NCBI RefSeq assembly: GCF_003470665.1
Contig: NZ_QRJZ01000003.1
Span: 62,001 to 126,000, forward strand
From: Collinsella sp. AM17-1
GTDB taxonomy: Bacteria > Actinomycetota > Coriobacteriia > Coriobacteriales > Coriobacteriaceae
Direction of reading: 5' to 3'
Length of the DNA stretch: 64,000 bases
A program made the translations under genes and the position numbers. Shown piece by piece: positions 63,879 to 64,000 of this stretch. The notes below the pieces were generated by a model. The model had not been told where the DNA came from, ran no database searches, and was given only the letters and a program-made list of their open reading frames with translations. Position 1 is the first letter of the stretch, and every line of letters starts with the position of its first letter.

Positions 63879-64000
63879 CAGTCACCTCCGAATGCCGATT
63901 GCAGTCGGTTATGCCTGCGCTCGCTCACGTTGGCGTGTTTGCTGTCCGTGTAGACGACGCGGCCCCTCGCAAGCGAGCCGCCTATGGTCGCGGTGCTGTA
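63878..64000 (-). CDS. Partial phage head-tail joining protein, 3' end only
   Basis: The frame is open from the window edge to TGA at 63880-63878, giving the last 40 residues (GGSLARGRVVYTDSKHANVS, then RRHNRLQSAFGGD). By position it is probably a head-tail connector or HK97 gp10-like protein, but the visible part is too short to decide. Confidence 0.5.
   Translation of the reverse strand, partial: YSTATIGGSLARGRVVYTDSKHANVSERRHNRLQSAFGGD

Larger units (their letters stand above)
51109..64000. mobile_element. Siphovirus-type prophage, left part; continues beyond the window
   Basis: A contiguous minus-strand run of tail, baseplate, holin and amidase genes in standard siphophage order, broken only by a plus-strand recombinase and inverted cassettes. 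The left end is placed at the terminator after the last phage gene; no attachment repeat could be identified, because the right end is outside the window. Confidence 0.85.

Overview
The window looks like a chromosomal segment of a high-GC Coriobacteriia bacterium, most likely Collinsella or a close relative (inferred from protein character and gene mix, not from a database search). It carries actinobacterial-type housekeeping genes beside traits common in anaerobic gut Coriobacteriia: AdhE, pyruvate phosphate dikinase with its PPSR regulator, TrmFO, and a split radical-SAM/DUF2344 pair. Many genes start with TTG or GTG behind good Shine-Dalgarno sequences. No rRNA, tRNA or CRISPR array was seen, and almost everything from 3.0 kb on is encoded on the minus strand.

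Layout. 1-2.9 kb (plus strand): the 3' part of adhE and a small phosphotransferase. 3.0-13.1 kb (minus): rpsB-tsf, then pyrH-frr-uppS-cdsA-dxr-rseP-ispG-proS, which combines translation with isoprenoid and envelope precursor genes. 13.4-18.6 kb: yraN-comM-dprA-trmFO-xer (DNA uptake and recombination, tRNA modification). 18.7-20.0 kb: rnhB and rplS. 20.2-29.6 kb: rpsP-khpA-rimM-trmD-lepB, glyQ-glyS-ppsR and ppdK. 29.9-31.1 kb: dinB, the only plus-strand gene in the middle. 31.2-46.9 kb: the ppiase-TPR pair, the elongasome cluster mreB-mreC-mreD-mrdA-rodA, a DUF697-like gene, the radical-SAM pair, rplU-rpmA, and obgE-nadD-yqeK-rsfS. 47.0-51.1 kb: a zinc-ribbon membrane protein and a P-type cation ATPase whose leader resembles a transcription attenuator.

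From about 51.1 kb to the end of the window lies the left part of a siphovirus-type prophage. Read on the minus strand it runs: partial head-tail gene, tail terminator, major tail protein, tail-assembly chaperone with a programmed -1 frameshift (A AAA AAC), tape measure, Dit, Tal-like protein, small protein, BppU-like baseplate protein, a variable tail-tip gene, then a membrane protein, holin, amidase and a 29-codon protein.

The most striking element is between 53.0 and 55.2 kb: a shufflon-like switch. The tip gene has a constant 47-residue N-terminus that ends at a short site (TTCCGTATCC). Four further copies of this site, two in each orientation, each head a silent coding cassette. All five cassettes are open in exactly the same reading phase relative to the site. 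A tyrosine recombinase gene abuts the outermost site. Inversion between opposed sites would exchange the C-terminal domain of the tail tip, presumably changing host receptor specificity.
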